NCBI GenBank assembly: GCA_903813345.2
Contig: CAIIXF020000008.1
Coordinates: forward strand, 35,302,867-35,366,866
DNA: 64,000 nucleotides
Reading direction: 5' to 3'
Source: Owenia fusiformis
Lineage: Eukaryota > Annelida > Polychaeta > Sabellida > Oweniidae
Each line of letters begins with the position of its first letter. The stretch's first letter is position 1. Shown piece by piece: positions 11,584-25,300 of the stretch. The translations under genes were made by a program, and so were the position numbers. The notes beneath the pieces are model-generated. The model was not told where the DNA came from, did not search any database, and saw only the letters and a program-made list of their open reading frames with translations.

Positions 11584-11802
11584 CAGTGGCGGATTCGGGC
11601 CCCCCATCATTCAGTGGGCCCAAAAATTTGGTAGGGTCTCAGAAAGGGCCTTTTTGGGCATAATTTGGCCTTTTTGAGCCAATTTATCAAAAACTGGCTT
11701 CAATTTTCAAAATTTGGGGGCCCAATTTTGGGTTTTAGGGGCCTGATTTTTTTTCAAGACTCAAACCCCCCCCCCCCCCTTGTTAATTTCTGGATGCCAC
11801 TG
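11584..11802. mobile_element. Small hAT-like MITE
   Basis: It begins CAGTGGCGGAT and ends ATGCCACTG, short inverted termini of the CAGTGGCG type common on hAT derivatives. AGAAG flanks both ends (11579-11583 and 11803-11807), a partial target duplication. The interior is G/C-run rich and non-coding. Confidence 0.5.
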
Positions 11803-12065
11803 AGAAGGACGTGCCAATATATTTTAAATGGAAACAACTTGGACGAAGAAGGATGTATGGATGATTCTTGAATTTAAACTTAATGAGATCAAGAGGGATA
11901 TAAAATGAGAATCGAATGATATATTATTATTGAAATGAAAATACGTTCTTCTGGTAAATGTGAATAATCTTGTATATGTCTTAAATAAAGTCGTATATAT
12001 ATATCTGATTTGAATATCTTCTAAACATATAGAATGGTGAATAAATGCACAAATAGATGGAGTTA

Positions 12066-12152
12066 TTTGGATTTTATATGTATTTACAATATTTACAAGT
12101 ATTCACAATATTTACAAGTATTTACAATATTTACAAGTATTTACAATGTTTA
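12066..12152. repeat. ~17-bp AT-rich tandem repeat
   Basis: About five copies of a unit near ACAATATTTACAAGTATT. It runs directly into the following 35-bp array. Confidence 0.8.
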
Positions 12153-12985
12153 CAACTGACCCAGTTATCTATCATTGCCTGAATCACCAATTGACCCAGT
12201 TATCTATCAGTGACTGAATCACCAATTGACCCAGTTATTTATCATTGACGGAACCACCAATTGACCCAGTTATCTATCATTGCCTGGATCACCAATTGAC
12301 CCAGTTTTCTATCATTGACTGAATCACAAATTGACCCAGTTTTCTATCATTGACTAAATCACCAATTGCCAATTGACCCAGTTTTCTATCATTGACTGAA
12401 CCACCAATTGACCCAGTTATCTATCAGTGACTGAATCACCAATTGACCCAGTTGTTTATCATTGACTGAATCACCAATTGACCCAGTTATTTATCATTGA
12501 CTGAACCACCAATTGACCCAGTTATCTATCATTGCCTGAATCACCAATTGACCCAGTTTTCTATCATTGACTGAATCACCAATTGACCCAGTTTTCTATC
12601 ATTGACTGAACCACCAATTGACCCAGTTATCTATCATTGCCTGAATCACCAATTGACCCAATTATACATCATTGACTGAATAACCAATTGACCAAGTTGT
12701 TTATCATTGCCTGAATCACCAATTGACCCAGTTGTTTATCATTGACTGAATCATCAATAGACCCAGTTGTTTATCATTGACTGAATCACCAATTGACCCA
12801 GTTATTTATCATTGACTGAACCACCAATTGACCCAGTTGTTTATCATTGCCTGAATCACCAATTGACCCAGTTGTTTATCATTCACTGAATCACTAATTG
12901 ACCCAGTCGTTTATCATTGCCCGAATCATCAATTGACCCAATTTTCTATCATTGACTGAATCACCAATTGACCCAGTTGTTAAAT
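12153..12985. repeat. 35-bp minisatellite, about 24 units
   Basis: The unit is near TCACCAATTGACCCAGTTAT followed by CTATCATTGCCTGAA, with scattered substitutions. It sits between the 3' ends of the two convergent genes, about 330 bp from the stop of the coiled-coil gene. Confidence 0.92.
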
Positions 12986-13310
12986 TTAAAGGGCACGCAT
13001 ATGTTAAAACTCAGTCCGTAATTTCACATAGTTGGTCTCCACTTTTGGGATCGTGTAGACCAGATTGCCTGTGCGAATCGTACAATATGTGTTGAATCGA
13101 ATCACATGTACAAGGACAGCAGGGCATAGGCTCATAGGCTCAAGTCCCGTACTGGTTTCCTGCGATGGAACTGGATCTATACAAGGCATTCATTACGACC
13201 TCCTAGAATGTCGCATCATTCTCGCATATTGTGTGCGTCTTTCTTAAGTTTTTGAAATATGGATAATATAGTCCTGTTTCGTATACAATAGTATGTTTCA
13301 ATAGATTATG

Positions 13311-16300
13311 TTATTGTCCTATGACACGCTTCACACTATCCACAATGTTCATCAGTTTCTTTTTAATTGACTTCCCAATTTTTTTGAAGCCCTGCTTTAT
13401 TGTCTTTGACGGTTTTGTCTCCTTTGTCTTTTCTTTTGTGTTTTTATTCAACGACTGTGTTTTCCTAGCTAGATTGATTTCTTCATGTCCAAACACTTTG
13501 GTTACTTCGAGTAATCCACGCTTGTTCAAGTTGTTGCTGTTGTTGTTGTTGGCTGACATTATCATTTGCTGTATTGGTGTCAGAGGCTCGGGGACGTTCA
13601 GTGTTGGCTTTACAAACATAGGGCTGGCTGATCGTTGTGATGTTGTCAAGTCATCTTTATGTTCTATCGAGAGTGGGCTATCTGCAAAACAGTGAATCAA
13701 AACTGTACTTTTTCTGTCATATATACTTTTTGAAATATTAACTGATAAAAATTTAAGATATAAAATCAAATGGAAAACAAGTCCCTCTTGTTTTATATTC
13801 ACTTTTTAAACTATACCTTATTGAAAATCAAAATCGTTTCATTGTCAAGAGTGTTAAAACATGTTTTTATAAATTCACCATGTTAGTTTTTGGACATTGT
13901 GAAATTAATGAGCGTTCTTGTATATGGAAGATTTTCTTACCAGATTCATTTCTGTTGTGATAGCTTCTGTTCATATTCGGGAAGGACATGTTAGTTTCAG
14001 TAGCCCAAGTACGTTCCCTGGCTTGGGCTCGCCTTATTTCGGCCATAGTTGCACGGTATTCTGCTAGGAGGACATCTTTTGGGATTCCAAAATTCCCGCA
14101 AATTTGTTGAACGATGTTATCTTTCATCGCAGTGTTGGCATTGTAGAAATCCTCGCCTAACATCATTTCAACAATTCCTTTGACCTGTAGTTGTTGCTCA
14201 GCCTGACTCAAATCTTCAAATTGCAGTGGACGTTCAATCGGTTCCTCAGGCTGGAGGTTCAATGGGTTTTTCGCGTCAAATGTTTCTTCATGCATTATTT
14301 TCAGCTGTTCACGAGGGTTCTTTCCAATTAGAATTTGTTTTTGTACACTTGGATGCAACTGAGCAAATGTTACTACGCCTGGGGGTAAGTCTTCCGGATT
14401 AGGACGTCTTGGTTTTTCGGGTTCCTTTTCTACCTTTTGACCACGCCTATTCAGGAGTTTTGTATGTGGTCTTAAGCCCACATTAGTACCGGACCCAGGT
14501 ACAGATCTACCTCTCGGAACACCACCGACAGCGCCGAGAGCAGGAGAAAACTTTTTTCCCTTGGGATCTGTCAATTTAAATTGGTTTTTTCCAACTTTAA
14601 TCGTCTTAGGTTTATCCTCGATGGGATCAGAGGGGGTCTTTTCAAGTCCTGTTTTTGCTTGATTGGCACTTTTGTGTGGAACTGGGCCCAATCTTTGAGA
14701 GCTTTGACCAGGGTGTGAAAGTCCAAGACCTATTCTTTCTGGGTTTTGACCTGAGCGTGGAAGTCCAAGACCTATTCTTTCTGGGTTTTGACCTGGGCGT
14801 GGAAGTCCAAATTCAATGCCTTCCCCCGATTCCTCAGACTCGAGAAGGTCATCGTCAACGTATGAGCCATTGGCCATTTGCGGAGTTGTCTGTAATGGAC
14901 CGAATTTGGTAGAATTAACATTACCATATGTTGACATTTTTGGTTGAATGCCTCCACTACTTGGGCCATGCTGCATCATTATATTGCTTTCATTATGGAA
15001 CACACTACCGTCCAAATGCGAGGTGTCTCGTTGGCTCCTGGAACCGCCATCAACGGGGAATTTGTTTTTGTTTTTCTTCTGTTTTTTCTTCTTCTTAATA
15101 AAGGTAGTAGTTCCACACGTACCGGTTGGCTCTGTTGAAGTATTCTTTCCTTTAGTCATTAGAGATGATATACTATCAGGATTAGGATTAAGTCCAAGTG
15201 GGGTTAGTTTTACTGAAGACATAGGAGCTATCTCAGTGTGTCTGCCCTTAGAGAGAAGGCCAGCCACATTATCGTCAGAACTAGAATCTTCAATGAAGTC
15301 AATCAGTGGTCCAGGCACAAAGGAAGGTTTACGTGGGACATCTTTGAAAATAGGATTATTTTCAATAGGATCATCTTCCTCGGGAAAGAATTTCAAAGGC
15401 CCTGGTTTGAATGCAGCCTTGCGAGGAACACCAAAGTCTTTTAAGGCAGGGTCGTTTATTTTTGCTTGTTTGGAAAGCTGTGCTATTTCTTCATTTAGTT
15501 TTTCTGCCTCGACTTCCTTAGTTCTTTCATTTTGTTCTTCTTTCATTGCTTCCTCCTCATACACCTCGAGTGCTCTTTCTCTTTCTAACTCTTTTAGTTT
15601 CTTCTTTTCCTCTTCTTCAAGCTTCTTTTCTTGAATTCGCTTTTCCTCTTGTTTTTTTAGTTGATCTTGTCTCTCCCTTTCTTCATCTGCTCTCCTCATT
15701 TCCTCCCTCAAAGCCAATTGTCGTCTTTCTTCTTCTTCTTTTGCTTCTTGATTTTTTCTTCTTTGTTTTTCTAGTCTCTTCTTTTCAATTTCTTTCTTTT
15801 CTTGTTCAGCTTGTTGTTTCATTTCTTCTTGTCGCTGCTTGTTTGCATTACGCATTTTCTCAATCTCAAGTGCAAGTACTTTTCCTCGTTCACGGCGTTC
15901 TTCTTCTTCCATCTTTTTGATTTCAGCTTCTTTAGACAGTCTCTTTTGCTCAACTTCTTCTTTCTGCTTTCTCAACTGATCTATTTCTTCTTGCTTCGCT
16001 TTTTCTTTCTCCAATAATTTTTGTTTTGTTTCTTCTAAACGTGTCTGCCTATCTTGCTCACGTTTTTTTCTTGTCTCAGCTTCCCATTTTTGTTGGTTTT
16101 CTTCCAGTTTTCTTTTTTCCTTTTCAGCCTCTTGCTTCTCAATTGCAAGTTTCTTGGCCTCTTCTTTCTTGACCCTTTCGTCTATTTTTCTTCTCACTTC
16201 CTCATCTATCAGTCTCCGTCTTTCGTCTGCCTTTCTTTTCTCTTCTTCAACCTTCTTTCTTTCGGCCTCGGCTTTATTCTTCTCTTCTAGCTCCTGTATT

Positions 16301-19300
16301 TCTTTTAGTTTTTGCACCTCTTCAGCTTTCAACTTTTCAATGTATTTTTGCTCTTCTTCGGCTTTCTGCTTTTCTTTTAGTTTTCGTTCCTCATCGGCTT
16401 TCTGCTTTTCATTTAGTTTTCGTTCCTTTTCGGCATTCTGCTTATCTATTAATTTCTGTTCCTCTTTGGCATTCTGCTTTTCTATAAGTTTTCGCTCTTC
16501 TTCGGCATTCTGCTTTTCCATTAATTGTTCTTCCTCTTCATCGTTCTGCTTTTCCTTTGATTCCACACTTTCATCTTCTGCATAGAATAATGCTTTTTCT
16601 TTTCTTTTTCGTTCTTCCTCCTTTGATACTTTTTGTATTTTGCGTTCCTTTTTATTAAGTAGCTTTTTGTCGAGGGGTTCTTTCTTATTTCTAGCTATTT
16701 TAAATATATTGTCAAACTCGTCATCAAGTTTTATATCAGTTACTTCATCTTCTTCATCACTACCATATGTCTTAAGGTCATCACTTTCGCTGTCATTTGG
16801 ATTCATACTTCCAAAAGATACGCTTTTCTTCGCTATGGGTTTTAAAGGAGTTGTTACCACGAGATCTTTCATCTTCTCAAACTCATGTTTATCATTTTCT
16901 AATTGTATTTGTTGTTGTTTCAGATCCTTTTCCTTTGCTTCAATCTCTAAGTCTTTCTTCTTAAATTCTAATTCTTTTGAATTCATTTCATGGCCTTTCG
17001 TATTGAACTGAATCTCTCTAGCATTCACATCCCGCCATTTCTTTTTGAATTCATTTTCTTCGGCATTAATATCTTGAAATCTCTTTTTCATTTCCAACTC
17101 TTTCATACCAATTTCGTGGTCCTTCTTTATGAATTCCATTTCTTTTTCCGAAAATTGTGCATCTATTTCTCTTGCTTTCTTTTCAAGTTCCAACTCTCTC
17201 CTTCTATTTATTTCTTCAAAATCCTCTTCATGTTGTCGTTGTTCATTTCTGAGCTTTGCAAGTTTTATTTTGTTTTCCTTTACTTTTGCTTCATCCATTT
17301 TATTCATTTCATCACTGGATGTAAGAAATACTTTTTTCATCTCAACTGACTTCTTTTCAAATTCAAGATTCGTTCTATCAGATTTTGCCTTTGAACTTTC
17401 TTCTTCTAGCTCTTCTCGCATTTTTTCCAGTCGTTTATTTTCAGCTTCTACAATCTTCTTGCTTGCTTCAAGAGAATCCTTTTTAGCCTCCAGAATATCT
17501 TCGTCATGTCCACGTTTCATCTCTCTACATTCATCTATAATGAGGTAGTTTAACTCTTTCTGTTCAAAGATAGTATCTTTGGCCAATTGTAACAATTCAT
17601 TTGTGTCATTAATCTTGGATGGAGGTGGAGCTATTAAATCTGATCTCATCTTTTTCAATTCATTTTGAAGGTCGTCTAATTGAGATTGTATTCGTTCCTC
17701 TTGTTTCCCAAACAAATCATAGAGCAGTCTTGTACTGCAAGAGTTGCCTTCTGTTTCTTTTGGAGGCGCCACTATCTCAATTTTCAATTGCACATCCTTA
17801 ATAACGGTCTCTTTAGTTTCCTTTGAGACAGGAGACTCTTTTGTATCATCTGCGACGGGAACTTCACCATGTGAAATATTAGTATGCTTGGGACTTACAT
17901 CGTCGTTACCAATTTTTACCTGTTGGGAAATCTTGTTGTCAGGATCAGCGATGGCGTTCTCAGATGTGCGTCTTTCATATTTCTCGTAATGTTCGTGGAT
18001 AACTGGTGCGTATATGATGTCGCCCGAGGCATGCCAGTTAGCATTAGAATAATTAGTACTAGATCTAAGCACTTCGGGGCGATCAACAGCAAAACCACCA
18101 AGCAATTTATTTTGATTCTCTTTGCCGCCCTTGTGATATGATTCGTCTACCACGTGGTTATTTAGCTTCTGGGATGGCGTTTGCTTTAACCTTTGCGAAG
18201 GGGAATTTCTTTCTATCTCCCACTGCTCTAGTTCTTTGTATTTTGCAGCCCGACGACTGAGCTTTTCTTTCAATGACCTACCAACGTATTCATAAACGTC
18301 ATCCGGGATTGTAACTTGAAGTTGTGAGCCAGACGACCTGCCAATTCCACGTTTGCTCGCAGGATAGTCTTCCATAGGGTAGTTTGTCACAGGAATCATG
18401 TCAGCAGTAGGATCAATCTTGCCATCGAAACGTAGCTGTTAAAATTAGAAGGGATTATGAAAATAGTTGGACTAGATATCGAGACACTTTTAACGTTGAT
18501 TAACATTTTACTTTACAATTCCTATAAACAAAGTTGAATAAAACTATTTTTCTTTGGTGTTTTTAATTGGTAAAACGAGTAAATTCAAATCTAAAGATCA
18601 GCTCTGGTATTAAATAAGGAGATGGAAGGCCCATGATCAGATCTTAAAATTAAGTTACTAACGAGGGAATAAAAGGTAGTGATACGGTCGTGTATTAGTG
18701 TATTAGATTGGGAAATGAAAGAGTAATGATCAGGTCTTGTAATGGGGTATTCAATTTGGGGATGAAAAGGCAATGTTCAACTCTTGTAAAAGGTATTAAA
18801 TGAGGAAAGGAAAGGGTAATGATGAGGTCTTGTAATAGGTATTCAATGAAGAGATGAAAGGCCAGTGATCAGTTCATGTAATAGGTATTCAATGAAGAGA
18901 TGAAAGGCCAGTGATCAGTTCATGTAATAAGGTATTCGATGAAAAGATGAAACGCCAATGATCAGTTCTTGTAATAAGGTATTCGATGAAGAGATGAAAG
19001 GCCAGTGATCAGTTCATGTAATAAGGTATTCGATGAAGAGATGAAAGGCCAAAGATCAGTTCTTGTAATAAGGTATTCGATGAAGAGATGAAAGGCCGAC
19101 GATCAGTTCTTGTAATAAGGTATTCGATGAAGAGATGAAAGGCCAGTGATCAGTTCTTGTAATAAGGTATTCGATGAAGAGATGAAAGGCAAAGGATCAG
19201 TTCTTGTAATAAGGTATTCGATGAAGAGATGAAAGGCCGACGATCAGTTCTTGTAATAAGGTATTCAATGAAGAGATGAAAGGCCAATGATCAGTTCTTG

Positions 19301-22300
19301 TAACAAGGTATTTAATGAGGAGATGAAAGGCCAGTGATCAGTTCATGTAATAAGGTATTCGATGAAGAGATGAAAGGCCAATGATCAGTTCGTGTAACAA
19401 GGTATTCAATGAAGAGATGAAAGGCCGACGATCAGTTCTTGTAATAAGGTATTCAATGAAGAGATGAAAGGCAAAGGATCAGTTCTTGTAATAAGGTATT
19501 CGATGAAGAGATGAAAGGCAAACGATCAGTTCATGTAATAAGGTATTCAATGAAGAGATGAAAGGCCAATGATCAGTTCTTGTAACAAGGTATTTAATGA
19601 GGAGATGAAAGGCCAGTGATCAGTTCTTGTAAAAAGGTATTCAATGAAGAGATGAAAGGCCAATGATCAGTTCTTGTAACAAGGTATTTAATGAGGAGAT
19701 GAAAGGCCAGTGATCAGTTCATGTAATAAAGTATTCAATGAAGAGATGAAAGGCCGACGATCAGTTCTTGTAATAAGGTATTCAATGAAGAGATGAAAGG
19801 CCAATGATCAGTTCGTGTAACAAGGTATTTAATGAGGAGATGAAAGGCCAGTGATCAGTTCATGTAATAAAGTATTCGATGAAGAGATGAAAGGCCGACG
19901 ATCAGTTCATGTAATAAGGTATTTAATGAAGAGATGAAAGGCCAATGATCAGTTCGTGTAACAAGGTATTTAATGAGGAGATGAAAGGCCAGTGATCAGT
20001 TCATGTAATAAGGTATTCGATGAAGAGATGAAAGGCCGACGATCAGTTCTTGTAACAAGGTATTCAATGAAGAGATGAAAGGCCAATGATCAGTTCTTGT
20101 AATAAGGTATTCGATGAGGAGATGAAAGGCCAATGATCAGTTCTTGTAATAAGGTATTCGATGAGGAGATGAAAGGCCAGTGATCAGTTCATGTAATAAG
20201 ATATTCGATGAAGAGATGAAAGGCCGACGATCAGTTCTTGTAATAAGGTATTCAATGAAGAGATGAAAGGCCAATGATCAGTTCTTGTAATAAGGTATTC
20301 GATGAAGAGATGAAAGGCCAGTGATCAGTTCATGTAATAAGATATTCGATGAAGAGATGAAAGGCCGACGATCAGTTCTTGTAATAAGGTATTCAATGAA
20401 GAGATGAAAGGCAAAGGATCAGTTCTTGTAATAAGGTATTCGATGAAGAGATGAAAGGCCAACGATCAGTTCTTGTAATAAGGTATTCGATGAAGAGATG
20501 AAAGGCAAAGGATCAGTTCTTGTAATAAGGTATTCAATGAAGAGATGAAAGGCCGACGATCAGTTCTTGTAATAAGGTATTCAATGAAGAGATGAAAGGC
20601 AAAGGATCAGTTCTTGTAATAAGGTATTCGATGAAGAGATGAAAGGCCAACGATCAGTTCATGTAATAAGGTATTCGATGAAGAGATGAAAGGCAAACGA
20701 TCAGTTCTTGTAATAAGGTATTCAATGAAGAGATGAAAGGCAAAGGATCAGTTCTTGTAATAAGGTATTCGATGAAGAGATGAAAGGCCAACGATCAGTT
20801 CATGTAATAAGGTATTCGATGAAGAGATGAAAGGCCGACGATCAGTTCTTGTAATAAGGTATTCAATGAAGAGATGAAAGGCAAAGGATCAGTTCTTGTA
20901 ATAAGGTATTCGATGAAGAGATGAAAGGCCAACGATCAATTCATGTAATAAGGTATTCGATGAAGAGATGAAAGGCCGACGATCAGTTCTTGTAACAAGG
21001 TATTTAATGAGGAGATGAAAGGCCAGTGATCAGTTCATGTAATAAAGTATTCAATGAAGAGATGAAAGGCCAACGATCAGTTCTTGTAATAAGGTATTCG
21101 ATGAAGAGATGAAAGGCAAACGATCAGTTCTTGTAATAAAGTATTCAATGAAGAGATGAAAGGCAAAGGATCAGTTCGTGTAACAAGGTATTTAATGAGG
21201 AGATGAAAGGCAAAGGATCAGTTCTTGTAACAAGGTATTCGATGAAGAGATGAAAGGCAAACGATCAGTTCTTGTAATAAGGTATTCAATGAAGAGATGA
21301 AAGGCCGACGATCAGTTCTTGTAATAAGGTATTCAATGAAGAGATGAAAGGCAAAGGATCAGTTCTTGTAATAAGGTATTCGATGAAGAGATGAAAGGCT
21401 AACGATCAGTTCTTGTAATAAGGTATTCAATGAAGAGATGAAAGGCCAATGATCAGTTCTTGTAATAAGGTATTCAATTAGGAGATGAAAGGCAAACGAT
21501 CACTTCTTGTAATAAGGTATTCGTTGAAGAGATGAAAGGCCAACGATCAGTTCTTGTAATAAGGTATTCAATGAAGAGATGAAAGGCTAACGATCAGTTC
21601 TTTTAATAAGGTATTCGATGAAGAGATGAAAGGCCAACGATCAGTTCTTGTAACAAGGTATTCGATGAAGAGATGAAAGGCAAACGATCAGTTCTTGTAA
21701 TAAGGTATTCAATGAGGAGATGAAAGGCCAGTGATCAGTTCATGTAATAAAGTATTCAATGAAGAGATGAAAGGCCAACGATCAGTTCTTGTAATAAGGT
21801 ATTCAATGAAGAGATGAAAGGCCGACGATCAGTTCTTGTAATAAGGTATTCAATGAAGAGATGAAAGGCAAAGGATCAGTTCTTGTAATAAGGTATTCGA
21901 TGAAGAGATGAAAGGCCAACGATCAGTTCTTGTAACAAGGTATTCGATGAAGAGATGAAAGGCAAACGATCAGTTCTTGTAATAAGGTATTCAATGAAGA
22001 GATGAAAGGCCGACGATCAGTTCAAGTAATAAGGTATTCGATGAAGAGATGAAAGGCCAATGATCAGTTCTTGTAATAAGGTATTCGATGAAGAGATGAA
22101 AGGCCAATGATCAGTTCTTGTAATACGGTATTCGATGAAGAGATGAAAGGCCGACGATCAGTTCATGTAATAAGGTATTCGATGAAGAGATGAAAGGCAA
22201 ACGATCAGTTCTTGTAATAAGGTATTCAATGAGGAGATGAAAGGCGAGTGATCAGTTCATGTAATAAAGTATTCAATGAAGAGATGAAAGGCCAACGATC

Positions 22301-25300
22301 AGTTCTTGTAATAAGGTATTCGATGAAGAGATGAAAGGCAAACGATCAGTTCTTGTAATAAAGTATTCAATGAAGAGATGAAAGGCCAACGATCAGTTCT
22401 TGTAATAAGGTATTCGATGAAGAGATGAAAGGCCGACGATCAGTTCTTGTAACAAGGTATTCGATGAAGAGATGAAAGGCAAACGATCAGTTCTTGTAAT
22501 AAGGTATTCAATGAAGAGATGAAAGGCCGACGATCAGTTCATGTAATAAAGTATTCGATGAAGAGATGAAAGGCCAATGATCAGTTCTTGTAATAAGGTA
22601 TTCGATGAAGAGATGAAAGGCCAATGATGAGGTCTTGTAATAAGGTATTCAATGAAGAGATGAAAGGCCAATGATCAATTCTTGTAATAAGGTATTCAAT
22701 GAAGAGATGAAAGGCCAATGATCAATTCTTGTAATAAGGTATTCAATGAAGAGATGAAAGGCCAGTGATCAGTTCATGTAATAAGGTATCGAATGAGGAG
22801 ATGAAAGGGCAATGATGAGGTCTTGTAATAAGGTATCGAATGAGGAGATGAAAGGCCAATGATCAGTTCTTGTAACAAGGTACTCAATGAAGAGATGAAA
22901 GGCCAGTGATCAGTTCATGTAATAAGGTATCTAATGAGGAGATGAAAGGCCAGTGATCAGTTCATGTAATAAGGTATTCGATGAAGAGATGAAAGGCCAA
23001 AGATCAGTTCTTGTAATAAGGTATTCGATGAAGAGATGAAAGGCCAGTGATCAGTTCATGTAATAAGGTATTCGATGAAGAGATGAAAGGCCAAAGATCA
23101 GTTCTTGTAATAAGGTATTCGATGAAGAGATGAAAGGCCGACGATCAGTTCTTGTAATAAGGTATTCGATGAAGAGATGAAAGGCCGACGATCAGTTCAT
23201 GTAATACGGTATTCAATGAAGAGATGAAAGGCCAATGATCAGTTCTTGTAACAAGGTATTTAATGAGGAGATGAAAGGCCAATGATGAGGTCTTGTAATA
23301 AGGTACTCAATGAAGAAATGAAAGTCCAACGATGAGGTCTTGTAATAAGGTATTCGATGAAGAGATGAAAGGCCAATGATCAATTCTTGTAATAAGGTAT
23401 TCAATGAAGAGATGAAAGGCCAATGATCAATTCTTGTAATAAGGTATTCAATGAAGAGATGAAAGTCCAATGATCAATTCTTGTAATAAGGTATTCAATG
23501 AAGAGATGAAAGGCCAATGATCAATTCTTGTAATAAGGTATTCAATGAAGAGATGAAAGGCCAATGATCAATTCTTGTAATAAGGTATTCAATGAAGAGA
23601 TGAAAGGCCAATGATCAATTCTTGTAATAAGGTATTCAATGAGGATATGAAAGTCCAATGATCAATTCTTGTAATAAGGTATTCAATTAAGAGATGAAAG
23701 GCCAATGATCAATTCTTGTAATAAGGTATTCAATGAAGAGATGAAAGTCCAATGATCTATTCTTGTTATAAGGTATCGAATGAGGAGATGAAAGGCCAAC
23801 GATCAATTCTTGTAATAAGGTATTCAATGAAGAGATGAAAGGCCAGTGATCAGTTCATGTAATAAGGTATCGAATGAGGAGATGAAAGGCCAATGATGAG
23901 GTCTTGTAATAAGGTATCGAATGAGGAGATGAAAGGCCAATGATTAGTTCTTGTAATAAGGTATTGAATGAGGAGATGAAAGGCCAATGATCAGTTCTTG
24001 TAATAAGGTATCGAATGAGGAGATGAAAGGCAAATGATCAGTTCTTGTAATAAGGTATCGAATGAGGAGATGAAAGGCCAATGATTAGTTCTTGTAACAA
24101 GGTACTCAATGAAGAGATGAAAGGCCAATGATGAGGTCTTGTAATAAGGTATCGAATGAGGAGATGAAAGGCCAATGATTAGTTCTTGTAATAAGGTATC
24201 GAATGAGGAGATGAAAGGCCAATGATCAGTTCTTGTAATAAGGTATCGAATGAGGAGATGAAAGGCAAATGATCAGTTCTTGTAATAAGGTATCGAATGA
24301 GGAGATGAAAGGCCAATGATTAGTTCTTGTAACAAGGTACTCAATGAAGAGATGAAAGGCCAATGATGAGGTCTTGTAATAAGGTATCGAATGAGGAGAT
24401 GAAAGGCCAATGATCAGTTCTTGTAACAAGGTACTCAATGAAGAGATGAAAGGCCAGTGATCAGTTCATGTAATAAGGTATCGAATGAGGAGATGAAAGG
24501 CCAATGATCAGTTCTTGTAATAAGGTATCGAATGAGGAGATGAAAGGCCAATGATTAGTTCTTGTAACAAGGTATTCAATGAAAAGATGAAAGGCCAGTG
24601 ATCAGTTCTTGTAACAAGGTATTCAATGAAGAGATGAAAGGCCGACGATCAGTTCAAGTAATAAGGTATCTCATGAGGAGATGAAAGGCCAGTGATTAGT
24701 TCTTGTAACAAGGTATTCAATGAAAAGATGAAAGGCCAATGATCAGTTCTTGTAATAAGGTATTCAATGAGGAGATGAAAGGCCAGTGATCAGTTCTTGT
24801 AATAAGATATTCAATGAAGAGATGAAAGGCCAGTGATCAGTTCATGTAATAAGGTATTCAATGAAGAGATGAAAGGCCAATGATGAGGTCTTGTAATAAG
24901 GTATTCAATGAACAGATGAAAGGCCAATGATCAGTTCTTGTAATAAGGTATTCAATGAACAGATGAAAGGCCAATGATTAGTTCTTGTAACAAGGTATTC
25001 AATGAAGAGATGAAAGGCCAATGATCAGTTCTTGTAACAAGGTACATAATGAAGAGATGAAAGGCCAATGATGAGGTCTTGTAATAAGGTATTTAATTAG
25101 ATGATGAAAATGCAATGACCAGCTCTTGTCTCTTCAATTAGGAGATGAAAGGGTATTGATTAACTCTTGAAATAGGGCATTCGGTTAAGAGATGAAAAGG
25201 CGATGATTGACTCTTGTAATGGGTATTTAATAAGAAGATGAAAAACAATGATCAGGTCTTGTAATCAGCTATTAGTTCCTCTAATAGTTTGACTATTTAA

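Noticed and set aside
14948-17989. Many + strand open frames of 60-228 codons (Ser/Phe-rich) opposite the coiled-coil exon
   Set aside because: They are antisense shadows of a Lys/Glu-rich coding exon. Their composition is the direct complement of the repeat-coding strand.
23213-24438. Minus-strand frames of 70-85 codons within the 47-bp array
   Set aside because: They are repeat translation only. The tandem 15-16 residue period follows the 47-bp unit with drifting frame.
18590-25110. CRISPR-like array appearance of the 47-bp repeats
   Set aside because: The host is eukaryotic, there are no unique spacers between constant repeats, and variation is spread through the unit. It is an intronic minisatellite.
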